From Pyropia yezoensis (lineage: Eukaryota > Rhodophyta > Bangiophyceae > Bangiales > Bangiaceae), in the NCBI GenBank assembly GCA_009829735.1, contig CM020618.1, positions 26,760,894 to 26,824,893 of the forward strand: DNA of 64,000 nt, read 5' to 3'. Made by a program: the position numbers and the translations under genes. Below the pieces are notes generated by a model. That model was not told the origin of the DNA, ran no database searches, and saw only the letters and a list, made by a program, of their open reading frames with translations. Positions 21,452 to 31,265 of this stretch are shown here, piece by piece. Position 1 is the first letter of the stretch. Each line of letters opens with the position of its first letter.

Positions 21452-23270
21452 GCGGGCGAAGCGGGAGGCGGCGATCCGCCACTTGGGGTGCTGCAACGGT
21501 AGTGGCGCGTTCCCGGCGATGATGATGCCCTCCTCCTTGGGGAGGAGGTACGCCTCCTGCGCTGCCATCACGGCGTCGCCCCACCAGTCTTGGGCCTGCC
21601 ACACCGGCAGGATGACCGTCGCCGTCGCGCCATCGGCGACGATCCTGTCCACTACCCTGCCGGCGTCGGAGAACGGGGGGAAGATCCAGCGGTTCTCGGC
21701 GCCGCCCCAGTCGGCCGTAAATGCGTCTATGCCCTCTCAGCCGGGCGTCCGTATGCGGGAGAAGAAGCGCGTGCACTGCATGTTGACGGCCGACGCAAAC
21801 ATGTCGACCGTCGGCGCCTCCCATAGGTTGTCCAGCCACGTACCGACCGCGTCGCTCATGCGGTAATCATCGCGGTCGCGCATCCGCGACGGCTGGTCCG
21901 CCCACACGTTGGTGACCGACGGGAGCCACGACGCCTTGAAGGTGATCCCTAGCGACGCCACGACCACGTGGAGGCGCCGCAACTCTGCCATCAGCGCGTG
22001 CGACCGGCTGGTGAAGCCGTTGATGACGTGCATCGCCACGCGGTTGTCGACCGTGACACGCAGCAGCCCGCCGCGGCGCAGCAGGTCGCTACCGAAGGTC
22101 GTCAGGCAGAACCGCACGGCCGCAACCTCCTTGATGTTGATGTGCTGCTGCTGGTCCAAGAGGGTGAAGAAGCCGGCGACCGGCAACAGGCGACCGAGGT
22201 GGCCACCCAACCCGTGCGGAGAGGCGTCCGTAGTCAGGATGCCCGCATCCGGCTGCCACAGCTTCTGGCCGACGCCGGGCTCCGTCCGCATACCGGCGCA
22301 CCCGCGCAGGTTTTCCATCGCCCCGTGCGTCAGAAGGGCGACGCCCGTGCGTTTCCGGGACGCGCCGACGCCCCACAGAGCCGGCAGCCGGGCCGACGCC
22401 CTTTCCCGTTCCAGCCCGCCATGGGCGTGGTAGAGACGCCGGAGGAAGAACCTTGCGGACGGGATCGGCAGCGAGCACGAGACCGGCGTGCCCGTGAACC
22501 GCTGTAGGACGCGGTTCGGGACGCGTCGGCCGTTGCGGCACACGGCAGACAGCAGAATCTTGGCCCTGGTGACCAACTTGGCCATCCGCTCGGCCGGGAA
22601 CAGCAGCAGGTGCCTGCGGGTGTCCACCAAGAAGCCGAGGAGCGGCAGGGCGCCCTTTCCCTTGCCCTCGCCCCTGGTGGGGTGGACGTGCAACTCCAGC
22701 GAGCGGAAGAGGGCCAGGAACTCGATCCGGCCAGCCGCGGCGTCCGCCGCGGAGGGCGGGTGCCCCCAGCGCCCCGTCGCGGCAAAGTCGTCGACGTAGG
22801 CATTGATCTAGTGGCCTCGCAGGCGCAGCGCCGCCACGAAGGGGCGGAGAACCGTGGTCTACGCCCAGGGGGAAAGGCGCATCCCAAAGGGCAGGACGCG
22901 GGGCTCGTACACCACCCCGTCCACGAGGAAGCGGAAGTACTTGCGGGGGGCGGGGTGGATGCGGATGTGGTACAACGCGTCCATCACGTCCCAGGAGACG
23001 AGGTGGTCGCCGGGCACTAGCGAGGAGAGCAAGCTCGCCAGACACTGGTAATTGAACAGCCGTGGCTGGACGAAGCGGTTGATCAACCGCAAGTCTACAA
23101 CGACGCGGTCCATGCTGCCGTGCACCACGAACGAAGGGGAGACCCAGGGAGACTCCGCGCCGGCCAGTTTCGAGAGGCGGCGCACGTACCCCGCCGTTAC
23201 TCAGCGCAGGACCTCCACGCCGCACCACTCCTGCTCCGCCGCGGCCATCGGGTAACCCCGCGACTGCGTG
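21452..23270 (-). pseudogene. DIRS-like reverse transcriptase/RNase H, three in-frame stops
   Basis: One frame runs the whole length but is cut by TAG at 22859-22861, TAG at 22808-22810 and a stop at 21737-21739. Before the first stop are RT motifs 1-4 (DLRLINRFV, SWDVMDALYHIRI, LPFGMRLSPWA). Just after the second stop is the YVDDF catalytic box. RNase H follows with LTTDASPHGLGG, IKEVAAV and VTVDNRVAMHVING. The third stop falls in the short conserved segment before FTADWGG and PVWQAQDWW that follows RNase H in DIRS/Ngaro-type polyproteins. Three stops in one otherwise intact frame indicate a moderately old copy. Confidence 0.85.
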
Positions 23271-23373
23271 GGGGTTGGAGGCGACACCCATGGGGTAAAC
23301 AGAGAGCAAAGGATGGTCCTCAACGCCCAGGGTGCCGCTCCCAGCACCGCCCACGCCGCCGCGCAGCGCCACA

Positions 23374-23946
23374 TGTAGCATCCCTGGCCCTCACTCGGCG
23401 TCGACCCGGGAGGGCGACCAAGGGATACCAGCTGCCAAAAAGCACCCGCCGTGCAGGGATGGCTGGCGGCCGTGGCCCGTGCCCAGCACTATGATGCGGT
23501 GGACTACGCTACCCAGACGTGAGAGAGAAACTTTTGATGGGTTTTTGCACATTTGTGAGAGGATTGATTTGAGAGACTTCAGTGTGAGATTAGCGAGGGA
23601 GAATAGAGTTAGTAGTGATAGTGTCCCCCGACCTGACGAGGTTAGACTCTCATCGGGGCCACTCAGGGCTAGGAGGGGGGGCTCCCAGGCCAACGTGCGG
23701 AGGCTGCCCCAGATGCACCTTAAGAGGGACAGGGAGGCGCCCTTGGCCTGCGCCCTCAGGGAAAAAGACAACTGCGCGTTTGCTTTCCTCTTCCCCGTGT
23801 GCACTAACGTGCGTATATGTTGGCCCTGCCGATAGGCACGTGAGGCAACAGGCACACCACTCACGTAGTTCCCCTTTCTGTGTTACCTGTCCCTTTCTCC
23901 CGAGGGATACTGACACGTGTCCGAGAGGGTCAAGTTTTCTACCACA
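23374..23946 (+). repeat. 5' LTR of degenerate Gypsy element
   Basis: It starts TGTAGCATCCCTGG and ends TACCACA (TG...CA), 573 bp, and is clearly similar along its length to the LTRs at 40647 and 56875. The five bases before it are CCACA, which do not match the bases after the 3' LTR. Confidence 0.9.
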
Positions 23947-23950
23947 TATT

Positions 23951-23968
23951 TGGTGGAGCAGCAGGGAA
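23951..23968 (+). other. Primer-binding site
   Basis: TGGTGGAGCAGCAGGG begins four bases after the LTR end. The same sequence, with at most one change, follows the LTRs ending at 41217 and 63409. TGG pairs with a tRNA CCA end; I could not assign which tRNA. Confidence 0.7.
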
Positions 23969-24153
23969 TGGAGTGTTTGAGGAGATACATTTGGGAGCAG
24001 CGGTTGGGTTGTTCCTGTTTTGTCCTCTTCTGTGGTTTGGGAATTATTTGCACCCGTTCACGGGAATCCCATTCCTGGCTCTCCAACCTCTCTTTTGTGG
24101 TCTGACGACCTTTGGACACGCAGGCAACTGGACTGTGGAAGCCAAGAGATCAA

Positions 24154-25950
24154 CATGGCTACCCTCCCTGGCAGGACGGTGCCCGAAGGGGTAGATCCTG
24201 TGTCCCTTGAGGCATCCCTGGTCACCGCGGGGGACGGTGTCCAACCCGGCGTTGTCCCAGTGGGCGAAGCAGACCTGGGCGCGACACCCGGTAGTGGGCT
24301 GGAGTCTACAGGCGGCCAAGAACCGTCTGCTTCGGATCCTCCGGATTTCCCTCCTGTGGGAGCCACCCCGGGGTCAGCGGCGTTTGAGTCAGCCCGAAGC
24401 GGACGACGCCCTCCTGTTGGTTCGACCTCTGAGCTTCCAGGTATACCCCCTGGCGTGTTTACTCCTGGACCTACTTATGGAAACTGGGTGTATGCTCATC
24501 TTCCTGTGGACGCCACCAGTACTGGAGGCACGGCTGTGACTGGCTCTACGGGTCTCCCTGAAGCCTCGTCTCCTGGAGCCGGTCAAGCTTTTCGTCCTCT
24601 GGCGTCCTATGGGGCGGGAAGTTCCAATACCCGTAACAGGAGCAGCCGGAGGCGGCGGCGTCGCCGTCTTCACTCTTGCACCAGTGAGACCAGTTCCTAC
24701 AGCTCCGAAAAGGGATACGACTGGGACGCGACCCGTGGTCCCACTCGGCGCAGGCTGGTCGAGTTTGACTTCCCTGCCCACCGAGGAGGGACGCTTTCCT
24801 GAACAAGTTCACGTACTGGGGCAACTACCGGCTGGGGAACCAAGACCAACGTTACACCCGGAAGTTGGCCAAGAAGATGGTATCCCTGAACCGGCGCATG
24901 CAGCCGAGTTTCTGGGTACATCCGAAGTTTTTTGGGAAGAAGCCGGCGCTTATCTTTGCCTTCCGGCGCCGGTTTGTCAATGCATGTAACGACAATGCTG
25001 TGTCGGAAGGCAAGGCACTCTACCACTTGGTCAACTTCTTGACCGGAAGCGGAACAGCGGTTCGCACAAGCTCTTCCGGACTTAGCAGAACACATCGTTG
25101 AGCGCACCGTTGGCAGCTATCCGGAAGCGGTCAACTGGCTTTTGTCCAACTACGCTGACGCGGACTCCCTGCGCAAGACGGTGGGAATGTTGAACCGGGC
25201 AACCATGGAGCGACAAGAGACTCCAGAGGTATTCGCCCGGTACGTCCGGGAGATGGGCGAGGCTTGTGGCAACATTTACCCTGAGGACAGGCTTAAAATG
25301 ATCTTCTCGGAAGGGCTTCCTGAATATCTTCAAGTTGATGCTGATAACTACAACCAGGAACACCAAAAGCATACCTTCCAGCAGCTGATGGCCTACACCC
25401 AGGGCAAGTACCGGCAAGCCAAGGCACTCCTGGCCCCCATTGTGTCGACTCCCAAGCCGTTGTCGCGAGGTCGTCCCGGACCCGACAAGTATAAGGGAGG
25501 TGATAACCCTGTGGGGCGGCTTTGTCTCTAAGGAGCAGCCTTCCTTGGTCGCCCCTGAGCAGGTCAAGAACCGGCGTTTCCGGTCTTGTTGGCTGTGCCA
25601 GAGGGAGGATTACATGTCTTACCAGTGCCCGACCATCCCTAAGGACCTCCAGGAGAGGCTCAAGCGTCAAGAATTAGTGTTCGCTAAGGCGATCAACTGG
25701 GCTGACCGGCGAACGCCTATCAAGACGGACAAGGCACAGGTATACGCGGTTCGGGTGGCGACCTTGCAGAGCATCACCGAGGCTCTTACCAAGGAAGCTC
25801 CCACGGACATTGACCTGGAGACCGAGACCTCCAAGGAATCCTCGGGCTCGGGAAACGAGTGGGGCAGGCGCTCCCCCCAAGTGTCTTCCCAAGTATTTGA
25901 CGGCAGGGTACCTCTTCCCCTTCTCCCCTTGCGTTCCGGGAGAAAGGACG
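24154..25950 (+). pseudogene. gag: Gypsy gag, frameshifted
   Basis: The start MATLPGRTVPEGVDP aligns with the intact gag at 41430. The frame is lost near 24790 (before the capsid-like part) and again before and after 25500. The capsid-like segment and the CCHC region are still readable in pieces. The zinc knuckle reads CWLCQREDYMSYQC, so the His ligand is Tyr. The gag stop codon of the intact copy (GAG TAG) reads GAG TGG here, while the GGGAAAC heptamer is retained. Confidence 0.85.
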
Positions 25951-26853
25951 CGTAGGATCAGTCGGCGGAGACCCACGCACACACTTGCGCACGCACGCCG
26001 CCTGACCCTACGCCCACACCGCACTGCTCACACTGCTAGCAGCGGTCGCGGACTCTTGAGAGAAGGTGCGGGCTCCGAGGAAGAAGAAGGGTGTCGAGGG
26101 TGTGGGGGTGTGCAGTGGGGGTGAGCTTGACGACGGTGGGCAGGTGGTCGAAGGTAAAGTGGTCTTTGCCTGGGGTCTTGGGTTCGATGGTCGATGGTCT
26201 GCCCCCCTCCTCCCTCTTCCCTCGCCCTCTGTCACTCCGTAAACATATTCTCGGGAGTCTCTCAGAAGGCCCTTCGCGTACTCCCTCAAAGGTCGGGCAC
26301 CAGGTGCCTTGAAATCGGCGGGGGCGGTCACCCTTTGCTCACAGGGCGTGTTCAGAGGGGTTCCATGGCCGTCCCAGAGCCCGGCGTCGGCACGGGTGCT
26401 TGGCGTGGCCATGGGACCTTTTGGAACCACGGAGGGCGGTCTCAAATTGGTCCGGATGGCAGCCTCGGATAGAGGCCCCGAACGGAGGCCCCAAATGGAG
26501 GCCCCGTATGGAGGCCCTGGATGGAGGCCTAGGATGGAGGCCCGGATGGAGGCCTCTACGTTAGGTGTCAAGCCGCCTCGGTGTCGGCCGCATTGACACG
26601 CCGCCTTGCTACGTTGTCGTGTCCGCGTACAGTGTTGGCCTCAACGTAGAGCCGTCAGCGTCATGGTGCGTTGTCATCACAGGGACACGTGGAGTTGAGT
26701 CTAGGATGTATAGGATCAACAGAGGGCGCCGAAATCCGCTCGGCCACGGGCAAATTCTGACAGCCGTGGATATCGGCTGAGATTCAATCCGCCGATCCGC
26801 GGGTAATTCTGAGCAAGTCAAGAGGAATTGAGCGGTAAGGACCTAGTCCTTAC
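25951..26853. mobile_element. 0.9-kb nonautonomous insertion inside the Gypsy copy
   Basis: Comparison with 43250-43330 shows about 904 bases present here and absent there. AGGAC(G) flanks both sides (25945-25950 and 26854-26859), consistent with a 5-6 bp target duplication. The right end is a perfect small palindrome, GTAAGGACCTAGTCCTTAC (26835-26853). No open frame with recognisable content lies inside; a 13-bp tandem repeat does. Class and coding partner are unknown. Confidence 0.65.
26467..26555. repeat. 13-bp tandem repeat, about 6-7 units
   Basis: The unit is close to GGATGGAGGCCCC with variation in the first two and last bases. It lies inside the 0.9-kb insertion. Confidence 0.75.
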
Positions 26854-26899
26854 AGGACGGCAGGTACCTGCTCAACCGGTAGCCGCCTGGACACCCTCT

Positions 26900-28095
26900 T
26901 TGTTCAAGGGGACCTAGCTCGTTCTGCGTAAAGACAACCTCAAGATTAACGCTCATATGCGTGTGGGGGACAACCTCCCGCAAGCTGTTTGTCCGGTGGT
27001 CGACACGAAAGCTGGTCCAAGCGTCATCTCTGAGAACCTGTTACCTCCGAGCTGCCGTCGACATGCCTGGAGAGCTCCTACCAGGACCGGGAGTGCAGAC
27101 GCCTCGGGTCAAACTTTCCGACCGCTTGTCCGCCATCCTGTCACCATGTTTGTCACCAATGAACCAATGCTTTTTCCCTTTCTCGTAGTCAAGAGCCTCT
27201 CAGTCCCCCTCATCCTAGGTTGGGACTTCCAGAAGCAGCATGTCAAGAGTATCCAGCCAGGAGAAGGAAAGGTGCAGTTCAACCATGGGTTTGTGTCACT
27301 GGTGCTGGAGCACTTGTACACCGATGTTCGATTAGTCAAGAGCAAGAAGGACCGCATCGCACCCTCTACCTTGACGCGCTTCAAACCAGTGCTTCTTCCT
27401 CCTCGCTCGGAAACCAAGGTTCAAGAGACTAACCGGACAACGGGTCAATGCCTGATCGTCGGACGCAAAGAGTTTCTGGCGAAACACCGGTTGAATCTGG
27501 CCCATGGGCACGACCGGAAGGTGGAAAGGCATGTTCCATTCTCCCAGCTTGTCGTCAACGTAAGACGGAAGCCGATAACTCTTGCCAAGGGCACTCGTGC
27601 TGGGACGGCAGAACCTTATCGAGGCTCTGCCCGTGCCCTGAGCAAGGAGGACCTCTTGAACGTACAACAAGAACGAAAGTCCAACTTGACAGCTCTGGGC
27701 GTGCCTCCGAAACCAGCACAGGCTTGTGGAGATGCTCAAAAGCCCGAGCAAGCGCCGCCCAAGATGCCGAATGTCAGTCAAGAAAATGTCCCTGCGGACT
27801 TGAAGGAGGCTCTGGAAAAGCCTCTCCGAGAAAACCGGCATCTATGGACTGGAAAGCTGGGCACGATGGACGCCACCCTACACCGGATTCAAATTAAGCC
27901 ACATGCTAAGCCAGTACACCTGCAACCATACTAGGCTGGACCTCATCGCCGGGATGTGACTGAGAAGCTCGTTAACAAGATGCTCAAGATGGATGTTATC
28001 GAGCCCTCGGATGGAGAGTGGGCCTTTCCGGTGGTTGTCGTCCCGAAACCTGGCGGCCACATCCGTTTTTGCGTCGACTACAGGCGCCCGAACAC
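26900..28095 (+). pseudogene. pol: Gypsy protease and RT N-terminus, inactivated
   Basis: The protease active-site triad, D-T-G in the intact copy, reads VVDTKAGPS here, so it is dead. Protease and the start of RT are fused in one frame, where the intact copy has an ATGA stop-start. The frame ends at a TAG at about 27932-27934 (CGG in the intact copy). RT continues in another frame to CVDYRR and then stops matching because of a deletion. Confidence 0.85.
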
Positions 28096-28290
28096 GTGTC
28101 TAGGTCAAGATTGTGGACCATGCCTGGATGGAGGGACGCATATACCGGCGCGTACGCTCGTTTGGCTTCAAATCGGCTGATCATACCTGGGAGCCATCCA
28201 ACCGGTTTCTCATTGCTGATGTCTGCGCCTACACGCGGCGGAACGGGATTGAGGGCCCCCCAGTGGCCAGAGCTGGCTAGATGCTGGAGT
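28096..28290 (+). pseudogene. Gypsy chromodomain remnant after internal deletion
   Basis: From about 28105 the sequence matches the chromodomain end of pol (compare 47000-47165), although it directly follows RT sequence equivalent to 44505. About 2.5 kb covering RT catalytic core, RNase H and integrase is therefore missing. The remnant keeps the region from the chromodomain to the end of pol, with stops. Confidence 0.8.
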
Positions 28291-28526
28291 CAGGCTTGGA
28301 GAACGACGAGACGGACGGAGAAGACCGGTGCCAGCCGGTCAAGTCGAGCTCGGAAGGGACGGGCGAAGAACAAGAAGATTATGAAAAGGGAGCGCGTTTA
28401 TTAAGGAATCAAGCACAACAAGCATGGAACTACTAGAAGGCAAGCAAGCAACCGCTCGAGCAACCCTTCTCTCCGCCTCTTTCCTCCTCAATCTTCCATA
28501 ACTTCCAACCCCTCCGTCCTCAAGCC

Positions 28527-30580
28527 TTACGCCCGACGCGCCCGCTGCGCTGCCGGAGCATCTTCCAGTGCCTCATCGGTAGCACGACCGGACTCAGAGG
28601 ATGACGGGATGGCATAATAAGGCGGTCGAAACACCTCGGCATACTCCGCCACCGGAACAGCACTAGCAGCAGCCGGACTCTCCCATTCCTCCAGGTATGC
28701 CTGGCGACGCTCCTGGAAGCTTGTGAAGGCCCTGACCAGCGTTGGGCCAGGGCATGCCGAGTCAAGGTCGCAAAAAGCTCTGCGACCACCGGACTGTCCC
28801 ACATCTGGCCGCTATCCGCACAAGCTAATGCCTGGTCGACCATGTCATTCAAGACGCTGACGTACGTGCCCAACACCAAGGAATACACGACGCGCTCGAC
28901 TTGCACTGGAAGTCAGCCCAACTGATCCTCGATCATGGCCACGTCGTACCGGTCATATGAGGGGCCACATTGAGTGACGTACCAGTCGGGCACCCGGAAG
29001 CGGGAGAGACGCAGTGTCGGAACCGGAATCTCGAACAGACCCGACGGCGCCATTCTGGGACTGCTAACAGTGACGCCCGAGACAGGAGTACTAAGCTCCA
29101 GCGTAGGCACGGAGCCACCACCAGCCGTAGACGCCGCAAGATGAAGAGCCCCCGAGGTCGAAGGCGACAGGATGGTGCAGCTCGGCGCGAGGCCAAGAGC
29201 AGAAGCCGGCAGGCGAGGCGCCAGAGGAGCTTGAAGAACCGGAGCCGGAGGAGCCTGGCGCACAGGCGCCGGCAAAGACGGAACAACCGGTCCGGTGGGA
29301 GCTACCGGGGAATATTGACCACCTGTAAAAGCCCGACTAACCGCTGCAGCCCACCCTGTATCTTGTACGGGCGGACTGGATGGCAGCAGGTCCAAGGCGG
29401 CTGGCGCCGAAACCACTTGGTCCCAACCCGAGCAGACTCGACGCGGGCTATTCTGCTCCGCGATCAAGTTCGAAGACGACCGGTAATGTACCGGGAGTTG
29501 ATGCCGGAAACCGATCATCACTTGAACGAGCTCCGCGTACTCCGCATCCTGGCTGCACAAGAACTTTACGGACAGCTTCTCTACAATCCAAACAATCATC
29601 GGGTCCGAGAGAAGCCAAAGCCGGTTGGAGACGAAGACTACTTCATGAAGCCAGTGATTGGCCGCAAGAATCGTCATCTCGGAGTTGTACATCATGTACG
29701 GGATCCAGTGGAAGAAGCCCTTGATCGACGCCTGGGTGACGGCGTCCAGGAAGTACCAGGTGAAGAGGTGCTAGTTGGTGCAATCACGACCGGGCTCTGA
29801 ACCTCCGACTGCTGCCGGAAGACCTTGGGGTAGTATGCCGCCCGGTTGGCCTTGTCCAGCTTCAAAAACTCTTGATGGTTGCAGCTCAAGATGTAGTCCC
29901 GCTGGCGCCCCCAACGCTCACCTTGCTCCTGCGTCGGCGGAAACATCGAGTCCCTCTGGGTCAAGAAAGGAGGCTCAAGAGCGACCATATCGGGACGGGG
30001 GTTTCAGGTCAGCGTCCCCGATCCCATGAGTGCCCCATCCCAAACCTTGAGCGCCCGGAGCACGTAATCCTCGTCCTCGGGCTACCGGAGTACGGACGAG
30101 GACACTCGGCGCTCTGTGAGGGGCAGATCCAGTACCAGCGCGAAGGGAAGGTCTTCCGGTCGAGCGACCCAAGCCGAACCGGAAAAGCCCTGGGAGCGGT
30201 CCTGAGCCAGGCGCATCTGGTCAGTCGTGTTAAGGCGCGCCTTGTCCATCTCGGTTAGCCCCGCGCTGGAATTACGCCAGACAGCGAGGCAGTCCTGCAG
30301 CCACCACACCGCGCTAACGGTCCCGACCACCGTGTTGGAGCGCCGGGCCGCCAGGGGATTTTGACCAAGAAGCATCTCCGGGAGACACACCGAGGGGGGT
30401 CTCAACCGGACGCGACGCCGAAGCCGGGGGCACTTGTCCCGCATCCTCCGCCGGGATGACCGGCGTCCGCACCGACACTCGAGGAACCGGAGGCAGGGGC
30501 AGGGCACGACCACGCGAGTTCTTCTCCGCAGGACCGGCCGCCGGAGCCACAGGCCCAACCTGGATCTCGGAGCAGGACAT
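28527..30580 (-). pseudogene. Antisense ORF of the Gypsy family, broken copy
   Basis: Counterpart of the intact antisense ORF at 54573-56690. The start (MSCSEIQVGPV) and the end (ALEDAPAAQRARRA) align with MSSSEIQAGPV and ALEDTPATQRPRRE. Several frame changes split it into pieces (about 30580-30082, 29695-28913, 28802-28527). Conserved blocks include LTEMDKARL, DLPFALVLDLPLTERRVS, AANHWLHEV, FLCSQD and RLSRFRVPDWYV. Protein-level similarity exceeding what frame loss would leave shows that this ORF belonged to the family ancestor. Confidence 0.85.
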
Positions 30581-30762
30581 GCCGTCCAGAACCAAGAAAG
30601 ACGGAAAGGCCAAGGTGAGGAAGGAAGGAGAGGTGGGACAGAGGGGAAGGTGACCACGGCTCAGGTTGACGGCGCTCGACCTCGGCACCGGTGTGAACGT
30701 ACTCGAGGCTGTGCACGGTGGCACCTGGTACGGCCCGAGGACTTTCCGGACTAGGGAGGGAG

Positions 30763-31265
30763 CGCCCGCCGTGTGGGGATGGTCGGCAGCCGTGGCCCGT
30801 GCCCGGCACTGGGATCCGGTGGACTGCGCTCTCCACACGTGGGAGAGGGACTTCTCATGGGGTTTTGCATAGTTGTAGGGGAATTGATTTGAAAGCATTG
30901 AGTGTGAGATTCGTCAGACAGAGTGGAACTAGAAGTTATAGTGGCCCCCGACCTGATGAGGTTAGACTCGGGTCGGGGCCACTCAGGGCTAGGGGGGGGG
31001 CTACCGGGCCAACGTGCCGAGGCTCCCCCAGATGCACGTGGAGAGGGACAGCGATGCGCCCTTGGCCCGCGCCCTCAGGGAAAAAGACAACTGCGCGTTG
31101 CTTTCCTCTTCGCCGTGTGCACTACCGTGCGTATCTGTCAGCCCTACCGACATGCACGTGAGGCAACAGGCATACCACTCTCGTAGTTCCCCTTTCTGTG
31201 TTACGTGTCCCTTTCCCCAAAGGGATACTGACACGTGTCTGAAGCGGATCGAGTATTATACCACA
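30763..31265 (+). repeat. 3' LTR of degenerate Gypsy element, 5' truncated
   Basis: It matches the LTR at 56875 from LTR position 70 onward; the first 69 bases are missing. It is preceded by the purine tract CTAGGGAGGGAG and ends TACCACA. Confidence 0.88.

Larger units (their letters stand above)
20326..23270 (-). mobile_element. DIRS-like (YR) retrotransposon remnant
   Basis: Minus-strand order is RT, RNase H, a linker with PVWQAQDWW, then tyrosine recombinase. The reading frames are broken by three in-frame stops and a frameshift. No gag-like ORF is recognised upstream, because a Gypsy LTR starts at 23374. Terminal repeats could not be fixed; hairpins and a 25-bp repeat sit near the 3' side. 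Confidence 0.8.
23374..31265 (+). mobile_element. Degenerate Ty3/Gypsy chromovirus copy
   Basis: This is a full-length-framed but dead relative of the element at 40647-57445. The order is LTR, primer site, gag, a 0.9-kb foreign insertion, protease/RT start, an internal deletion joining RT to the chromodomain, the antisense ORF, and a 5'-truncated 3' LTR. No target-site duplication is seen (CCACA before, GTGCC after), so the ends may have recombined. It inserted beside or into the DIRS-like remnant. Confidence 0.9.
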
